From Hyaloscypha bicolor E (Eukaryota > Ascomycota > Leotiomycetes > Helotiales > Hyaloscyphaceae), in contig NW_020194620.1 in NCBI RefSeq assembly GCF_002865645.1, positions 999,353-1,063,352 on the forward strand: a DNA stretch of 64,000 nucleotides, given 5' to 3'. The notes under the pieces are model-generated. The model had not been told where the DNA came from, ran no database searches, and saw only the letters and a list, made by a program, of their open reading frames with translations. Positions within the stretch are counted from its first letter, which is position 1; each line of letters starts with the position of its first letter. The translations under genes and the position numbers were made by a program. Shown piece by piece: positions 11,368-22,254 of this stretch.

Positions 11368-12682
11368 ATGGCTGCCTCCTGGTCTGAAATATTTCCTCCT
11401 GCACCGGCCTGGACAGAAAAAGACATGACCTCCCAAGCGGGCCGTGTTTTCCTCGGTAAGTTCTCTTTGTCAGAGTACTGTTTCCTCCTCCTCCTTATAT
11501 CCTCTGAGTTGTTCAACCCGAGAGTATCCAATTCGACTATTTCAAGCCATATTAATCCAGGATGTTGGCATTCAGTCACAGGCGGCAGCACAGGAATCGG
11601 CTACGAAACAGCAAAAGCCCTTTACCACCTTAACGGCACCGTCTACATAACCTCACGCTCTTCTTCGTCGGCCGGGTCCGCAATCACTTCAATAAAAGCC
11701 TCGTCCCCGCATCTATCTCAAATCGTTCCTCCCGGGCAAGGAAGAATTGATTTTGTGGTCATGGATTTTTCCGATCTCAGCACGCTTCAGCAGGCAGCTA
11801 AAGAATTCATGAGCAAGGTCAACAGACTTGATGCAATAATCCACAATGCAGGTGTAATGCTCCCCGACAATCCAGACGAGACCACCACACAGGGCTGGTA
11901 TCAACAGTTGGGAATCAACGCCCTAGCCCCTTTCCTCCTCCAACTCTTCCTCAACCCACTCGTCCTTCACACCGCCTCTCTGCCCACCACACCACCCAAC
12001 TCAGTCCGCATAATCTTCCTCTCTTCCTCTGGGCACCAGGCTGCACCGTCTCCTGACGGAGTCGCCTGGTCTGATATCAATCTCGCCCACACAACGAAAA
12101 CAGGATTAAGGAAAGAAGCGGAACGGTACGGCCAATCCAAAGCAATGAACTGCATGTTTGCCTATGAATTCGCGAGAAGATACAAGGGGAAAGGGTCTGG
12201 GATAGTGAGTTTGAGTCTCCATCCTGGAGCGTTGAAGACTGTAGGGCTTTCTCCCCTCTAATCACCCCCCCCCCCCCCCGCTAGTCTCTCTCTCTCTCTT
12301 GTAAGAGCCTCGCGCCTAGGGGTGTCAGACGTACAAAAGAGCTCTCAGCTCCCAGAACAACATGTCTTTCTACCAAACAGAAACGCTAATTTGCTCGTAG
12401 GGATTGCAGAAAAATGCCCCAGGGTGGCTTAACCTCCTTTTCGGGATACTGCGAAAAGAGGCGAGGTTTGGTGCACTCACAGTTCTCTGGGCTGGTATTC
12501 GGGAAATCGAAGAGGGAGATGCGAATATGCTTGGCATAAAGAATGGCAAGAATGGAGGTTACGTCGAACCATTTGGGAGATGGGGCGGTGGTAGCAAAGA
12601 TATATTCGAGGGACTGATGGAGAGAGGGACCGGAGAACGACTCTGGGGTGTTTGCGAGGAGTTAGTGAAGGGTTTTCGATAG
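11368..12682 (+). CDS. Short-chain dehydrogenase/reductase (retinol-dehydrogenase-like)
   Basis: An NAD(P)-dependent oxidoreductase with a Rossmann fold. Exons are 11368-11455, 11576-12240 and 12401-12682, giving 344 residues, with phases closing. Joining exons 1 and 2 creates RVFLVTGGSTGIGYETAK, the TGxxxGIG cofactor motif. Downstream are HNAGVM, an SSSGH strand and the catalytic YGQSK (YxxxK). The length and the C-terminal helical extension fit the WWOX/retinol-dehydrogenase-like SDR group common in fungi, so the substrate is unknown. An ATG nine codons upstream (11341) is an alternative start. The second intron (160 nt) is odd: it holds a C14 homopolymer followed by a CT repeat. Confidence 0.9.
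12265..12300. repeat. Poly-C tract followed by CT microsatellite inside an SDR intron
   Basis: About 14 consecutive C residues are followed, after a few bases, by TCTCTCTCTCTC, all within intron 2 of the SDR gene. The tract length may be unreliable in the assembly. Confidence 0.8.
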
Positions 12683-13288
12683 ACTTGCAATCCTACTTGG
12701 AATGTAATAAAGTCTGAATTGGAATAGGAATATCGGACTGGTCGCCTATCTTAGCAGACTTCCTTGTAACATTTTCTGAGAAACCTTCGTGCTCTGAACG
12801 TTGAAGCTGAAAAAGATGAGTTTGCAATTGCTTTGTCATCGGCGATTCAAGCAGCATATACTCTCAAGCCACAGAAGTCCGCCTCCAAATGTGACTTGTC
12901 TCCATCAGTTGCAAAGATTCAAGTTGACACAACTCCTTTTCAAACCTCAACACCCGGTAGAAATTAAATCCGGGGCTCTCGCCAGAATCAGCGGGTTCCC
13001 CTCTGCTAACGGAGCTGTGAGATCCACCCACCGACCCCTGCAATTCTGAAGGCCGAGGCATCGATCTCACACGCGACGGCAACGAGTAATGATGCGCATG
13101 ATAGGGTAATTTCGACCTCTGCCCGACACAAAAACATTTGTTCACCAAGATTCTTTTATTTTGGATACGTTGTACATTCCTTTTTGATTTTGGCACACAT
13201 GTTACGATTATAGAGAGAGAAGGCTTGGTGGACTCGGAACACGAGCAGCCCTGAATAGGATAGCGTGAACAGAAATCTGTCAGATAAG
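12683..13288. other. Intergenic region before the acyl-CoA-binding protein gene
   Basis: Between two rightward genes. I see no coding feature. It should contain the SDR 3' UTR and the promoter of the next gene. Confidence 0.55.
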
Positions 13289-14349
13289 ATGGCCGATTCA
13301 GTGGGTAAGCACGCCTTTCCCTCCCTTTCCTTCCCTGGCGCGTGGAAATCTGTTCTTGTGTTGGAAAAATACTGATTGGACTGTATGGATATAGATCGAG
13401 TATTCGTGCACGCGCTCAACACCGTGAAGAAAATCCCCAAGACTGGCGCATCGAGACCTCCGCCCTTCGATCGTCTGCGGCTCTATGGGCTATACAAGCA
13501 AGCTATGGAGGGGGATGTCGATGGGGTTATGGAGAGGCCGCTGAGTATCGGTGAGGGGGAGGCGGAGGAGGAGGATGTAAAGAAGGATAGGGATAAGTAT
13601 GATGCGTGGGATTCGCAGAGGGGGCTCAGTAAGACGGAAGCGAAGAGGAGGTATATTGAGGCATTGATCGAGACGATGCATAAGTATGCAAGTACGACTG
13701 CGTAAGCCCAACATTCTTCACATGACCTACAGGTGGGAATGGAACTGATGCAAGGAGCAGCGATGCCAGAGCCTTGGTCGACGAACTCGAATTCGTCTGG
13801 GACCAGATCAAGAACAACAGTGCTTCCTCTTCCGGATCTTCACCTCGTCGAGGGGGAGGCGTTCCTTCGTACACAACACAACCAAGGACATTTCAGCAAC
13901 CGTTATCAGGAGGCGACGGGCCGATGCGGGTACTTAGTCCGATGAGCCAGGACGATGAGGCCGAAGCGGAATCCAGAAGATTGGGTTATAACGACGAATA
14001 CGACGATAGTGCCGAGTTTAATGATGGGAAGAAGAAAGGAGAGAAGCAAGTTCAGAAGTGGAGACGGACGGTCGAACAAGCGTTGGTGAAGATGACTACT
14101 GAAATCGCAGCCTTGAGGGAGAAGATTGCTACCGGGAGGGAATATCAGGGGAAAAGGAGGAGATCTTTTGGAAAGTGGCTTGGGTGGCTGATATGGGCTA
14201 TTGTTAGGCACTTTTTGGTCGATGCGGTTGTGCTGGGTATTGTGTTAATATGGCTGAGGAAGAGAAAGGACCGGAGGGTTGAAGACCTTGTAAGAGAAGG
14301 TTTGAAGATTGGGAGGGAGTACGTGAGGAGGATACTACCGGCCAGATGA
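13289..14349 (+). CDS. ATG37: Membrane-anchored acyl-CoA-binding protein, Atg37/ACBD5-like
   Basis: Exons are 13289-13304, 13395-13701 and 13761-14349, giving 303 residues. The N-terminal acyl-CoA-binding domain (residues about 5-100) shows RVFVHALNTV, the ligand motif YKQAMEGD, and DKYDAWDSQRGLSKTEAKRRYIEAL. Next comes LVDELEFVWDQIK, a disordered acidic stretch and a coiled coil (QKWRRTVEQALVKMTTEIAA). Near the C-terminus is a transmembrane helix around WLIWAIVRHFLVDAVVLGIV, followed by a basic tail. This order (ACB, coiled coil, tail anchor) is that of ACBD4/5 and yeast Atg37, peroxisomal proteins acting in pexophagy and in contacts with the ER. Peroxisomal location is inferred from family architecture. 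The first exon encodes only five residues. Confidence 0.88.
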
Positions 14350-14480
14350 AACGAAACGACTTAAGATATCATATTCATAAGGAGGCATGGGTCATGGCCA
14401 GGTCACGCAGGAGGAAGGAGATACCGGCTACGAACTCATGAGGTTATGCCTGCCACCACGACTATATACAATCCTCAGCC

Positions 14481-15039
14481 TCACGACGGCATGCCCGAAA
14501 GTTGCTGAGCTCCATTTATTTCAGAGTTCCACTTGACTCTGTGGCCAATGAACAGCTCTCCCGCTGGCACATTGTTGTCTGGGAAGCTGGGATCATCAAG
14601 AACGCCAGCCTTGATGATAACAGCCCCTGGGAAGGACTCGCCGGTCCGGTAAAGCGTAGTACCGCAGTCAGGACAGAAGTGAGAAGTGATCCTCTTGCCG
14701 GAATCCGCAGTCTTCGAAATCTCTTTCGGCTTGCCTAGTCACGGGTTAGAGGTTATGGAGAGGCTTAAACGGGTGGCCTATGTACCGGACTCAAGCTTGA
14801 AATTGTTTTCAGGGATGATAAGATTGTTGCTGAAAGTTGCACCGCTGATCTTCCGGCAGTCGAGGCAGTGGCATAGTACTTTGCCGTTTGCCTCTCCTGT
14901 AAAGTTGAGACGAATCTAGTGAAGAATAGAATTAGCATTCTTGTTTACTTCCTCGCTCATCTCCTCTGTCATTGGACTCCATCGCCATTGCCATGCAGAA
15001 CACACGCACCTTGTTGCAAAAGCACCCTCCTTCAGGCAT
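14481..15039 (-). CDS. GFA/CENP-V domain protein (glutathione-dependent formaldehyde-activating-like)
   Basis: Three exons (15010-15039, 14786-14915, 14481-14734) encode 137 residues, the standard size of the single-domain family. Zinc-binding cysteines are all visible: GGCFCN at the start, CHCLDCRKISG in exon 2 and HFCPDCGTTLY in exon 3, followed by VLDDPSFPDNNVPAGELF. Bacterial GFA was proposed to join glutathione and formaldehyde; most fungal members have no proven reaction, so the activity is open. The first exon has only ten codons and is fixed by the conserved CxC. A TATA-like stretch lies about 100 bp upstream. The gene ends about 130 bp from the stop of the Atg37-like gene. Confidence 0.92.
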
Positions 15040-15702
15040 ATTGAGTGATTTGGGCAAATGGTATTATGTATGTGAAGTGGCGTTATGGATAAGGTATCTG
15101 GAATCAGCAGAACTGCAACCTTGACGGCTACTTCACCCCCCTATATATACCCTTCTTCTCCTCCCTCCATGAACTTCTCCTCACAAACCAAAAAGCCCTT
15201 CAGAAGCTAAGATGCGGGGTGGTTGCACCAAGGTCTCTTACCGTGATGCCGGATCTTCTCCTGCCGGGCACTGCCTAGGCTCCCTTGCTCCGGGCTTCAT
15301 CATCATGCTCCACTCTGACAGGGTAGAAAGGGTTAGATTCGGAATCATGGCATTCGATCGTCGTTCCCAGGAGAGCGTGAGGAAAACGAGGGCAAGCGGC
15401 CAGACTTCCACGAAGTTGGCGTTGTCGGGAGCTGGTCGAGGTCGAGGCCTGTGATTGGGAGTTGACAAGCAGTGGAGAAAATGAAAGCGAACGGAACTCT
15501 CCCGCCTCTAACCCCACCGCAACCTCCAGTTCGTCGAAACTTTCGCAACCCAGAGACAGTAAGTACCGAGGAACCACAACTGTCCCATCAACGTCCGGTG
15601 GCAAATTGACGGGTGTCGGCTGATTTGGAGCTTCTTCTTCGCCGTTTACAGCGTTTCTTGGGCGTCGCAAGGTCCCCCACACGGCTCGGCCGCACAGCAA
15701 CA
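15040..15702. promoter_or_regulatory. Divergent intergenic region with a TATA-like element for the GFA gene
   Basis: The stretch CTATATATAC at 15141-15150 reads GTATATATAG on the minus strand, about 100 bp before the GFA start. The rest is the leader of the rightward unknown gene. Overlapping open frames of up to 142 codons occur on the minus strand but lack any family signature. Confidence 0.5.
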
Positions 15703-16632
15703 TGGATCCACCGTCCCCACTGCCTGCAGTCGAGGTGAGTTTAATTCATCTCCCCCTATTCATTTATTTCACACGTGACATTTACTCGCGCGGCCATCGC
15801 CAGCTCTATCACACGGTTTCTGGAAGGAAGTCCTGACGTGAACGAACAGGCTCCTTTTTCACTTGCGCCGTCTATCTTTCTTCCTTTCACAGGATTCTCT
15901 CCCGGCGATGCACCTGTTCTCGATCGGACGCAGAAGCTGCAAAAGATCCTTCAACATCTCCCCGAGGAGCAGGCAATGGTCCGTGGCAACATGATGTTTA
16001 TGGTAAAGCAACGAGTGGAAGCTTCGAAGGCAAATGCAAGGAAGGAGCTAGATGAGTTGGAGGGCGACTACGAGGATGATTCTGGAGATCCCAAAGAGAG
16101 GCAACGAGCCAGATCCGAGGTTGATGCTATGTTTCAGAGGACGAAGATACCTGCAAAGAAAGACGCGAAAAGTGAAGACTTCGAAGTCAAGCCCGGAGAT
16201 TTCAAGCCCCATCACAGCAACGGAATCGCCACTCCCGCACCAGCCGACGGAGATGCTCTCATGGGTGGTACTGAAGCGGACCCAAAGCCCAGAACAGCGA
16301 GGATGGTGTGGGAGGGTCTCAGCAGAGATTTACAGGAAGTTGTTGACAGAGCTGCCTCAGAGATGGAAGCCTACGACAGACATGCACAAGAGACGATCAA
16401 TCCCTACAGGCAAGCTTTAGAGAGAAGAACTGGCAGACACATACCAACATCTGTTGCTACTGGCGTTAGTGGTGGGATATTGAGAAACAGGAACGAAGGA
16501 AGTCCGATAGATATGAATGCTATCAGGAGAATGTCAACGGGTATGCCGATTGTTGGACTACCAGCTGCCGCGCCGAACAGATCACATGAGAAAATGGACG
16601 AAATTGCTCGGAGAGGGAGCACAGGCAAGTGA
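15703..16632 (+). CDS. Uncharacterised protein with charged helical centre
   Basis: I do not recognise the family. The proposed model joins 15703-15735 (MDPPSPLPAVE) to 15850-16632 through a GTGAGT donor and a CTGAC..GAACAG acceptor, giving 271 residues. The frame is open from 15775, so a start there without an intron (285 residues) is the alternative. The protein has a helical segment (RTQKLQKILQHLPEEQAM, then VKQRVEASKANARKELDELE), an acidic patch, a disordered middle, and a second helical block (RMVWEGLSRDLQEVVDRAASEMEAYDR). There is no signal peptide or membrane segment. Composition suggests a soluble structural or regulatory protein. Confidence 0.7.
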
Positions 16633-18071
16633 GGGCGAGGATAGGAAGCTCCACAATATTGCCTCAGAGGCCTGGTTTCAGTGAGTGTAAGGGCCGACAG
16701 GATGCTGACAGGATCCAGTCTACTTTATGTAGCCGGTTGGACTAGACGATGCGACGCGTCTCACCTGAAAATTGGTGACCTATGTACCAAACGTTGGCTT
16801 GGCCAAATATGGCTAAAGACTACCGTCGATGAGGCCTGGTACTAGAGCACCGAGGGTCTCACCAGTGACGAACGGTAGACTTAGACCCAAAATGAAAGTC
16901 CTACCCGAGTTCGCGTTCTGTTGTACTTTTTGATATCAACTCTCTAGACTGTCGTTGCTTCTCATTCTGTGCTTCATTTTCAAGACAGTCAAGGTTCTCC
17001 TCGTTCTCCCAAGCTCTGGTCTGTGAAGGGATGTGATGCTTCGAGTATTCTTCATATCACTGACAATGACAAAGTTGGGGGCTGCCTAGCAAATTCGGAA
17101 CCTATTTAAAACTCATTTCGTCCACAATGGGCTCGAGCAATATTTCGCTTCCAGCGCTAGACGTCTTGCAAAAATTTGCAAACTCCTGCGTCGAGAACGA
17201 CAACTGGGAACGGTATCACGAGAGGCGACTCGGATGAGCCGCCATCATATGACGAGAACGGCGAGTTGCTGAAATTTCAAGGCCTTGTCAATCCATGAGA
17301 GACTCAGAACGGAATAGCCGGCTTTGTGGAACATTCCATGAGTGGAACCAGCTCTCTACCGCTCTAGTTAGGTGGCCGCTGTCATTGGGAGCTAGCCCCG
17401 TAACGAGCCTACGGACCAAAGTCCGTGATTTTAGCGATATTTTCAGGTATTGCAAAACTAAAGTCGCCCCATTCACTACACAATTTCTTAACAGCTATAG
17501 ATTGAAACTTTGCATAATTCAAGAGCATACGATAAAGGAAGCTAGAATGAATTTAGAAAGCCTTAATAACTAATTTTGAATGTAAAAGAAAAGCATCCAA
17601 AATAGTTATCGGGTTCGTTTCTTAGCGAAATGCCCTAAAAACACAGACTTTGGTCCGCAGGCTCGTAACACCCGAATCTCACTCCCGGAGACGAAACGGG
17701 GGTCAAGCTGTAGAACTTTGATCGAAGTCTCACGGAGGTCTGGCGACGCCTGTCGCGGATAGCATGGGTACAGGAGTCGCTCCAGCAAGGAGACTAGCCG
17801 ACGCCCCTATTATTCTTCCACCGAATGTATAGCATTATAATATATACATTTCTGTTTTCTCGTCCACCTCATTTATAGCCTTACCAAAACCTTTCTATTC
17901 ATTATCTTGAATTCTTGTGAACATTCGAAAAATCGAATAGTTGCTGTGGCAGAACATGAACGTATCATGCTCGGGCATGGCTACTTCCTAGCCAGCTTCC
18001 AATTTCCTTTTCTTCATAACGCCGTGATTTATATGCAGAAACGCCATTCCCAATATACCCACAATTACACA
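16633..18071. other. Gene-free region holding a small inverted-repeat element
   Basis: I see no coding sequence over 1.4 kb. The main structure is the inverted-repeat element annotated separately at about 17400-17669. The rest holds the 3' ends of the two flanking convergent genes. Confidence 0.6.
17400..17669. mobile_element. Short inverted-repeat transposon relic (MITE-like)
   Basis: The left arm (from 17400) and the reverse complement of the right arm (17635-17669) match at 31 of 35 positions. Both contain GAGCC, then CGGACCAAAGT, and end in TTTTAG. The interior is about 200 bp with no ORF. The left arm also folds on itself (ACGGAC..GTCCGT). I could not find a convincing target-site duplication, so the superfamily is unknown and the ends may be a few bases off. 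The structure fits a non-autonomous DNA element. Confidence 0.72.
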
Positions 18072-19790
18072 TCAGTACTCGTACCCATAGCTGCTATACA
18101 TCCCCCCATTATATTGCATATCATAACTCGCCGCAAGATGCTCCTCACTCATGCCACTCACAAAGCTTCCACTCAAACTGGGCCTTGTGTTCTTTACGCC
18201 TCCGTAGAACGCATTCATCCTCGGCATCTCCAGCCTCCTAGCCGATGTCCCAGCAGAATTCGGAAGACCAGCGTACCCATCTTGCTTATGGCCCCAAAAC
18301 ATCCGATCCTCCCAATCATCTATCAAATCCGCCATGGTCTGCAGATGTCCGAACGTCGCTGGTAACGGTCCAAGGGGCCGGCGAAGGCTGACATATGTAG
18401 CGAAGATAGCGACCATGAGGGCAAAAGCTGTAAAGTAGAAGATTTGGGGTGGGTACATATTGACTCCCAATATGAAATCGTTGTTGATGCTGAGACCAAA
18501 GAGCCAGTGCACGGCCGCTTTGAAGACGAAGAGAGTGATGGTTTGCCCGCTAGAGAAGGCAGCGAGGATGGAGTTGTAGCGGGGATCGGTGCCTTTCGGT
18601 GTGATAGCCATACGGAAAATACCTTCATCGCGGGATAAGTTGACTAGGAGTTCTGCACAATGCAGAGCCAGCGTGACCACCGATTGAAAGAATGCAATCA
18701 GGAATATGGAGCCAATGTTTCCTATCATGCCGCTTTTTGCTGTCCAACCCACATTAAGAACACTTGTCCCCTCTGTGCAACGAGCTGCCCCAGAGCAGTC
18801 ATTGGATATTGTACCAGTAAATGTAGGAATGAAAGTCCAGCTATTTCCCAACACTCCATGATCGTTTCCTCGTAATATCATTGTGTAGACTGTTCCTCCC
18901 CAGAGCCCACCAAGTGGTACAAGAAGCCATAACAGTGTGAGCACCCACTTCACTTCAGGGTGAGCTGTGCATGCTGGCCCTTGCTTTGGCTTTGGCTTGC
19001 ATGGGTGTGAATCTTCCTTGATCTGATGAACAGATTTCATACACCTATCTACCCTCCTAATAAGCTGATTCGGATTCGTCTCGTCTGTGCAAGCAAGTAC
19101 AGTATCCAGCGGATTCGATGACCAGGTAGGGACTTGCGTTGTATTAAGAGCCCAACTCGCGAGCCCAGCCTGGCCAAGCAGACCAATGCCGAAGAATATC
19201 AAAGCGACTCCAGACACTCGTATTTGACCCGGGGGTATCGAATCTGAAATCGTTTCGAAGGTCTCGCTGAGAGCAGGGTTCCAACCGAGGAAGATCAAGG
19301 AGGTTGTGGCATAGGATAGTACAATGGAGAACAGAAAGGCCATGTTCGCATACCACTTGTTCGATCTGAATCTCGCCGAGGAGGACAGGAGACGGAGGTT
19401 TGAATTGAATGTTAGTCGGTTGTCGTATTGGAGAGACCACCTGAGAGTTGTGCTGTGAATATACCCCATGCTTTCGTTCAGGAACGTGACGAGGATGTTC
19501 ATGCCGAGGGGAAAGACTTCCTTAGCAGCGTGGGGAATAATGAAGTGGGATTTGCGGCCAGTGTCGGCACTGTCCAAATAAATGCAGTAGAATCCTCCTC
19601 CAACTGCTGCGAATCCTGTGAGCCATGCTGCACAGAGTCCAGCTACGCAGCAATTCCGGGTCCCTATAGCCTTGTTGAGCTTGTCGTTGCTGGGCGCCAT
19701 GGTTGGAGCTTCGAAGTCGATGCTGTATCCAGCGCGTGAACTTCGACGTCTGGCCTCGAGCTTCGTGGGCCCCTTCTCCTTGCGGAGCAC
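18072..19790 (-). CDS. Polytopic membrane protein, fungal, unknown function
   Basis: An intronless frame of 572 codons. Translation may instead begin at the second methionine (MAPSNDKLNK, about 30 residues later). Roughly eight hydrophobic segments are visible, including CCVAGLCAAWLTGFAAVGGG, NMAFLFSIVLSYATTSLIFL, VALIFFGIGLLGQAGL, VLTLLWLLVPLGGLWGG and IFYFTAFALMVAIFATYV. A cysteine-bearing loop (CTDETNP..RCMKSVH..HPCKPKPKQGPACTAH) and a second loop with CSGAARC lie between membrane segments and could form disulfides outside the cell. The cytosolic tail is rich in Gly, Tyr and Met. I know of no named domain; it looks like a conserved ascomycete family of unknown function. The length and the intact frame argue for a real gene. 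Confidence 0.88.
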   Translation of the reverse strand: MLRKEKGPTKLEARRRSSRAGYSIDFEAPTMAPSNDKLNKAIGTRNCCVAGLCAAWLTGFAAVGGGFYCIYLDSADTGRKSHFIIPHAAKEVFPLGMNILVTFLNESMGYIHSTTLRWSLQYDNRLTFNSNLRLLSSSARFRSNKWYANMAFLFSIVLSYATTSLIFLGWNPALSETFETISDSIPPGQIRVSGVALIFFGIGLLGQAGLASWALNTTQVPTWSSNPLDTVLACTDETNPNQLIRRVDRCMKSVHQIKEDSHPCKPKPKQGPACTAHPEVKWVLTLLWLLVPLGGLWGGTVYTMILRGNDHGVLGNSWTFIPTFTGTISNDCSGAARCTEGTSVLNVGWTAKSGMIGNIGSIFLIAFFQSVVTLALHCAELLVNLSRDEGIFRMAITPKGTDPRYNSILAAFSSGQTITLFVFKAAVHWLFGLSINNDFILGVNMYPPQIFYFTAFALMVAIFATYVSLRRPLGPLPATFGHLQTMADLIDDWEDRMFWGHKQDGYAGLPNSAGTSARRLEMPRMNAFYGGVKNTRPSLSGSFVSGMSEEHLAASYDMQYNGGMYSSYGYEY

Positions 19791-20134
19791 AGAGTAGGTA
19801 TATCAAAGAGAGAAGAGAGTTGAATTGAAGGAACCTAAGCTGAGAATGAGGTCGAGGTTCAGTTTGTCCCCCCAGCCAATCCACAGCATGCTTTTGCTAG
19901 GAGCCTCATGGGTCTCGACCTGCCATTTTTCTCTCGTCACATCTTTCAATTGGCAGATTCAATTACCACCAGTCCATTTTCGATTGTGTGGCGTTGTAAG
20001 TCTTCGCGCCTAGTGACATCCCTTTCCATTTCAGCCTCACGCCACCAATATTATCACTGCATTAGCGAGGATGATTTGTGCTTTTTAAGAGAATCGACAC
20101 TTCTGATTTGCAGATATCTTGAAAGGAGACATCT
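19791..20134. other. Upstream region of the membrane protein gene
   Basis: Promoter side of the leftward membrane-protein gene. I see no coding feature. It ends at the target duplication of the hAT-type element. Confidence 0.5.
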
Positions 20135-20142
20135 ACCATGGC

Positions 20143-20434
20143 TAGGGATGCTAAAATTATATAATTTAGGACTTGAATACGTAATATCGTAAAATAATCA
20201 CTCCGACTTGATTATGGTGATATTATCTTGCATATGAGACATAGCCAATCAGAAGCCTCCATTTGACTAGCGCGGTTTCGTGCTCCTCCCCAACAATCAA
20301 ATCCACTAATTTACCCTTTTCCACGTGCCGAATTATGCACGATTTGTACGCTCTTTTATGCAGTATTTTATGCATTATAATATTGGCGACTTGATTATTA
20401 TATAATTGTAATTATTATAAATCGTGCATCCCTA
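20143..20434. mobile_element. hAT-type MITE with exact 8-bp target-site duplication
   Basis: The element begins TAGGGATGC and ends GCATCCCTA, a perfect 9-bp terminal inverted repeat. It is flanked on both sides by the direct 8-mer ACCATGGC (20135-20142 and 20435-20442). An 8-bp duplication and a TAGGG-type tip are hallmarks of the hAT superfamily. The 292-bp body is AT-rich, has no ORF, and carries subterminal copies of a GCACGATTT motif. It is therefore a non-autonomous element, moved by a transposase encoded elsewhere. The exact duplication suggests a fairly recent insertion. Confidence 0.88.
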
Positions 20435-20690
20435 ACCATGGCAAAGTAAACCATTTAATTGATAGAGTCCCAGCGTCCTTAGCTAGTGTAGAGGCCATAC
20501 CAAAACTAGCAAGCGCACGGGTGTCGGAAGATTATGTGACAAGGCTGTGTCTTCACCATCAAGGTCAAGGAACCTTCACAATCACCTGTACTGTACGCAT
20601 TCACAAACTCTCGAGAGACTCGACATAGGAGACTTGGCCAAGAAATTTGAAAAGACATCAATTGTACAAAGATGAAATAAACAACGTCAA

Positions 20691-21448
20691 TCAGACAGTC
20701 TCGCTCTCATAGCATCGGCAGCTGGCCACATCCTCATATGCTTGCCGAAGAGCTTCAAACTTGGCCCTCATCGGAGGCGTCATCATAACTTTGTGTTCAA
20801 TGACTGGCCTGGGAAATTTCACCACCTCAATTAATTTCAGAGTCTCTCGCCTCGTCAAAATCTGATTCAATGCAATCATCCTGCAAATAATTTCCTTCTT
20901 CGGCACAGGCTCCGATTCGTGATTGATGTGATATTCCAGGCGCTCAAACATGAAGGAACGTCTACACACGTCCACAGGTTCAAGAGAGGCGAAAGGTGCT
21001 AACAATCCTTCTTCACACAGTCCTTCCCGGACTCGTTCGGTCTTATAATCTTTATGGACCATCGTCAATTTCTGTACGTTCCCGAACTTTGCAAGGATGT
21101 CGCATAGGATGAGTTCGTAGCTGTGGGCAGCTCGCCGGGAATCTGATCTTGAAGAGCCAAAGGCTCAATTTTGGCGAATTCATCGGGGCATGCAAAACTA
21201 CGAAGTAAAAACCTTATCTCGCTTTCATAGTCATGAGAACATGATTCCCAGTCAAGATATAAGGTATCGAGCGTGTGATTGAAATACGTTTGAGGAAATG
21301 GACCGATAGAAAAACAAGTGGGAGTGTATGATTTCGAAGCGACTTTGAAGGATTCAAGACAGGTAAGGAGCAGCGGTGGAGTAGGACAATCCGATTTGAA
21401 ATGACGGATATGAGCGATCTCGATTGTCTTCGATACAAGCTGTCTCAT
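20691..21448 (-). pseudogene. Truncated and frame-broken 2EXR-family gene
   Basis: Two consecutive frames on the minus strand belong to one protein. The upstream one (from 21448) reads TPPLLLTCLESFKVASKSY and DTLYLDWESCSHDYESEIRF, as in the second half of the fungal 2EXR domain. The downstream one picks up after a one-base frame change near 21110-21125 (SYELILCDILAKFGNVQKL) and runs to the stop at 20691. No donor or acceptor pair explains the shift well. The front half of the domain (the ELRLxIW part) is missing, and AT-rich DNA begins just where it should be. I therefore call it a broken copy. A multi-exon gene with unusual splicing is the less likely alternative. Confidence 0.65.
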
Positions 21449-21720
21449 ATATTATATTCTCTTTCTTTTCTCACTTTCTGTTTTCATTAAGTAAGATATC
21501 ATTTATATTAATTAAGGACCTAAAATATATTAACTTTTTTTTCTTAAAAAGATTAGTTTAATAAAGGTCACGTGAATAAATTATCACGTGTTATTTAAGT
21601 AAAGTAGAATAGAAGTATATCTTATGCACAATTTTACTTAGCTTATTAGCTAACTATATCTAGCTTTTAATTTCTTTATATTTACACTTCTATACTATTA
21701 TTCAAAGAGCTTTAATTTTT
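21449..21720. other. AT-rich patch at the edge of the broken 2EXR gene
   Basis: Base composition drops to strongly AT-rich with many TATA, TTAA and ATTA steps and no ORF. A CACGTG pair surrounds AATAAATTAT at about 21569-21590. Repeat-induced point mutation of an old repeat would give this look, but I could not test dinucleotide ratios. It interrupts the 5' part of the 2EXR sequence. Confidence 0.6.
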
Positions 21721-22254
21721 CGACCCCGCCACCCTACCTGAGAGCGATTCAAAAAAAAATCAGAAAATCAGAACTCGCTTCCGAGTTTTGTCGACTAGCT
21801 CGCTATGGCCTACATATCGGAAGGAAGCTTGTGCCTGTAGAGTAGGGCAGTCTCGGCAGACCAATGCGCAGCTCCCTTTCCTCCACACATTCCTCGCCTC
21901 CTTCAAACAAACTGTCATCTCACAATTACGGGCTAGTTTCTACTGGAGCTTTATCTAAGGTGACGGTCTTCCAGTGCCACTCCTGTGGCCGGCATTCTAG
22001 CACCAATCAGTGTTGCACTCCCATCTATTTGCCTGCAAATCTGCCACAAAGCTCAGCCACAGTTTCAAGCGAAGATGGGCTGAATCAAACCGCAGCATCA
22101 AACCGCATTCCTTCATATATGCCGCTGCCTTGTAGGCTTCCTTTGTTTTTGTAATCTTGCTTTGTTCGTTGTAAGAACTGAACAACTATTATCGTCGTGT
22201 TGAGGTGTCCTTCGCAAGTCGCGATACAGCTGGAGCTTGCTGGGCTGGCGCACC
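21721..22254. other. Intergenic region before the TM-containing gene
   Basis: A 96-codon open frame at 21864-22154 has no family resemblance and sits in the likely leader of the next gene. I see nothing else. Confidence 0.5.

Noticed and set aside
15275..15703. 142-codon frame on the minus strand
   Set aside because: It overlaps the start region of the rightward unknown gene and shows no motif; splice sites do not extend it.
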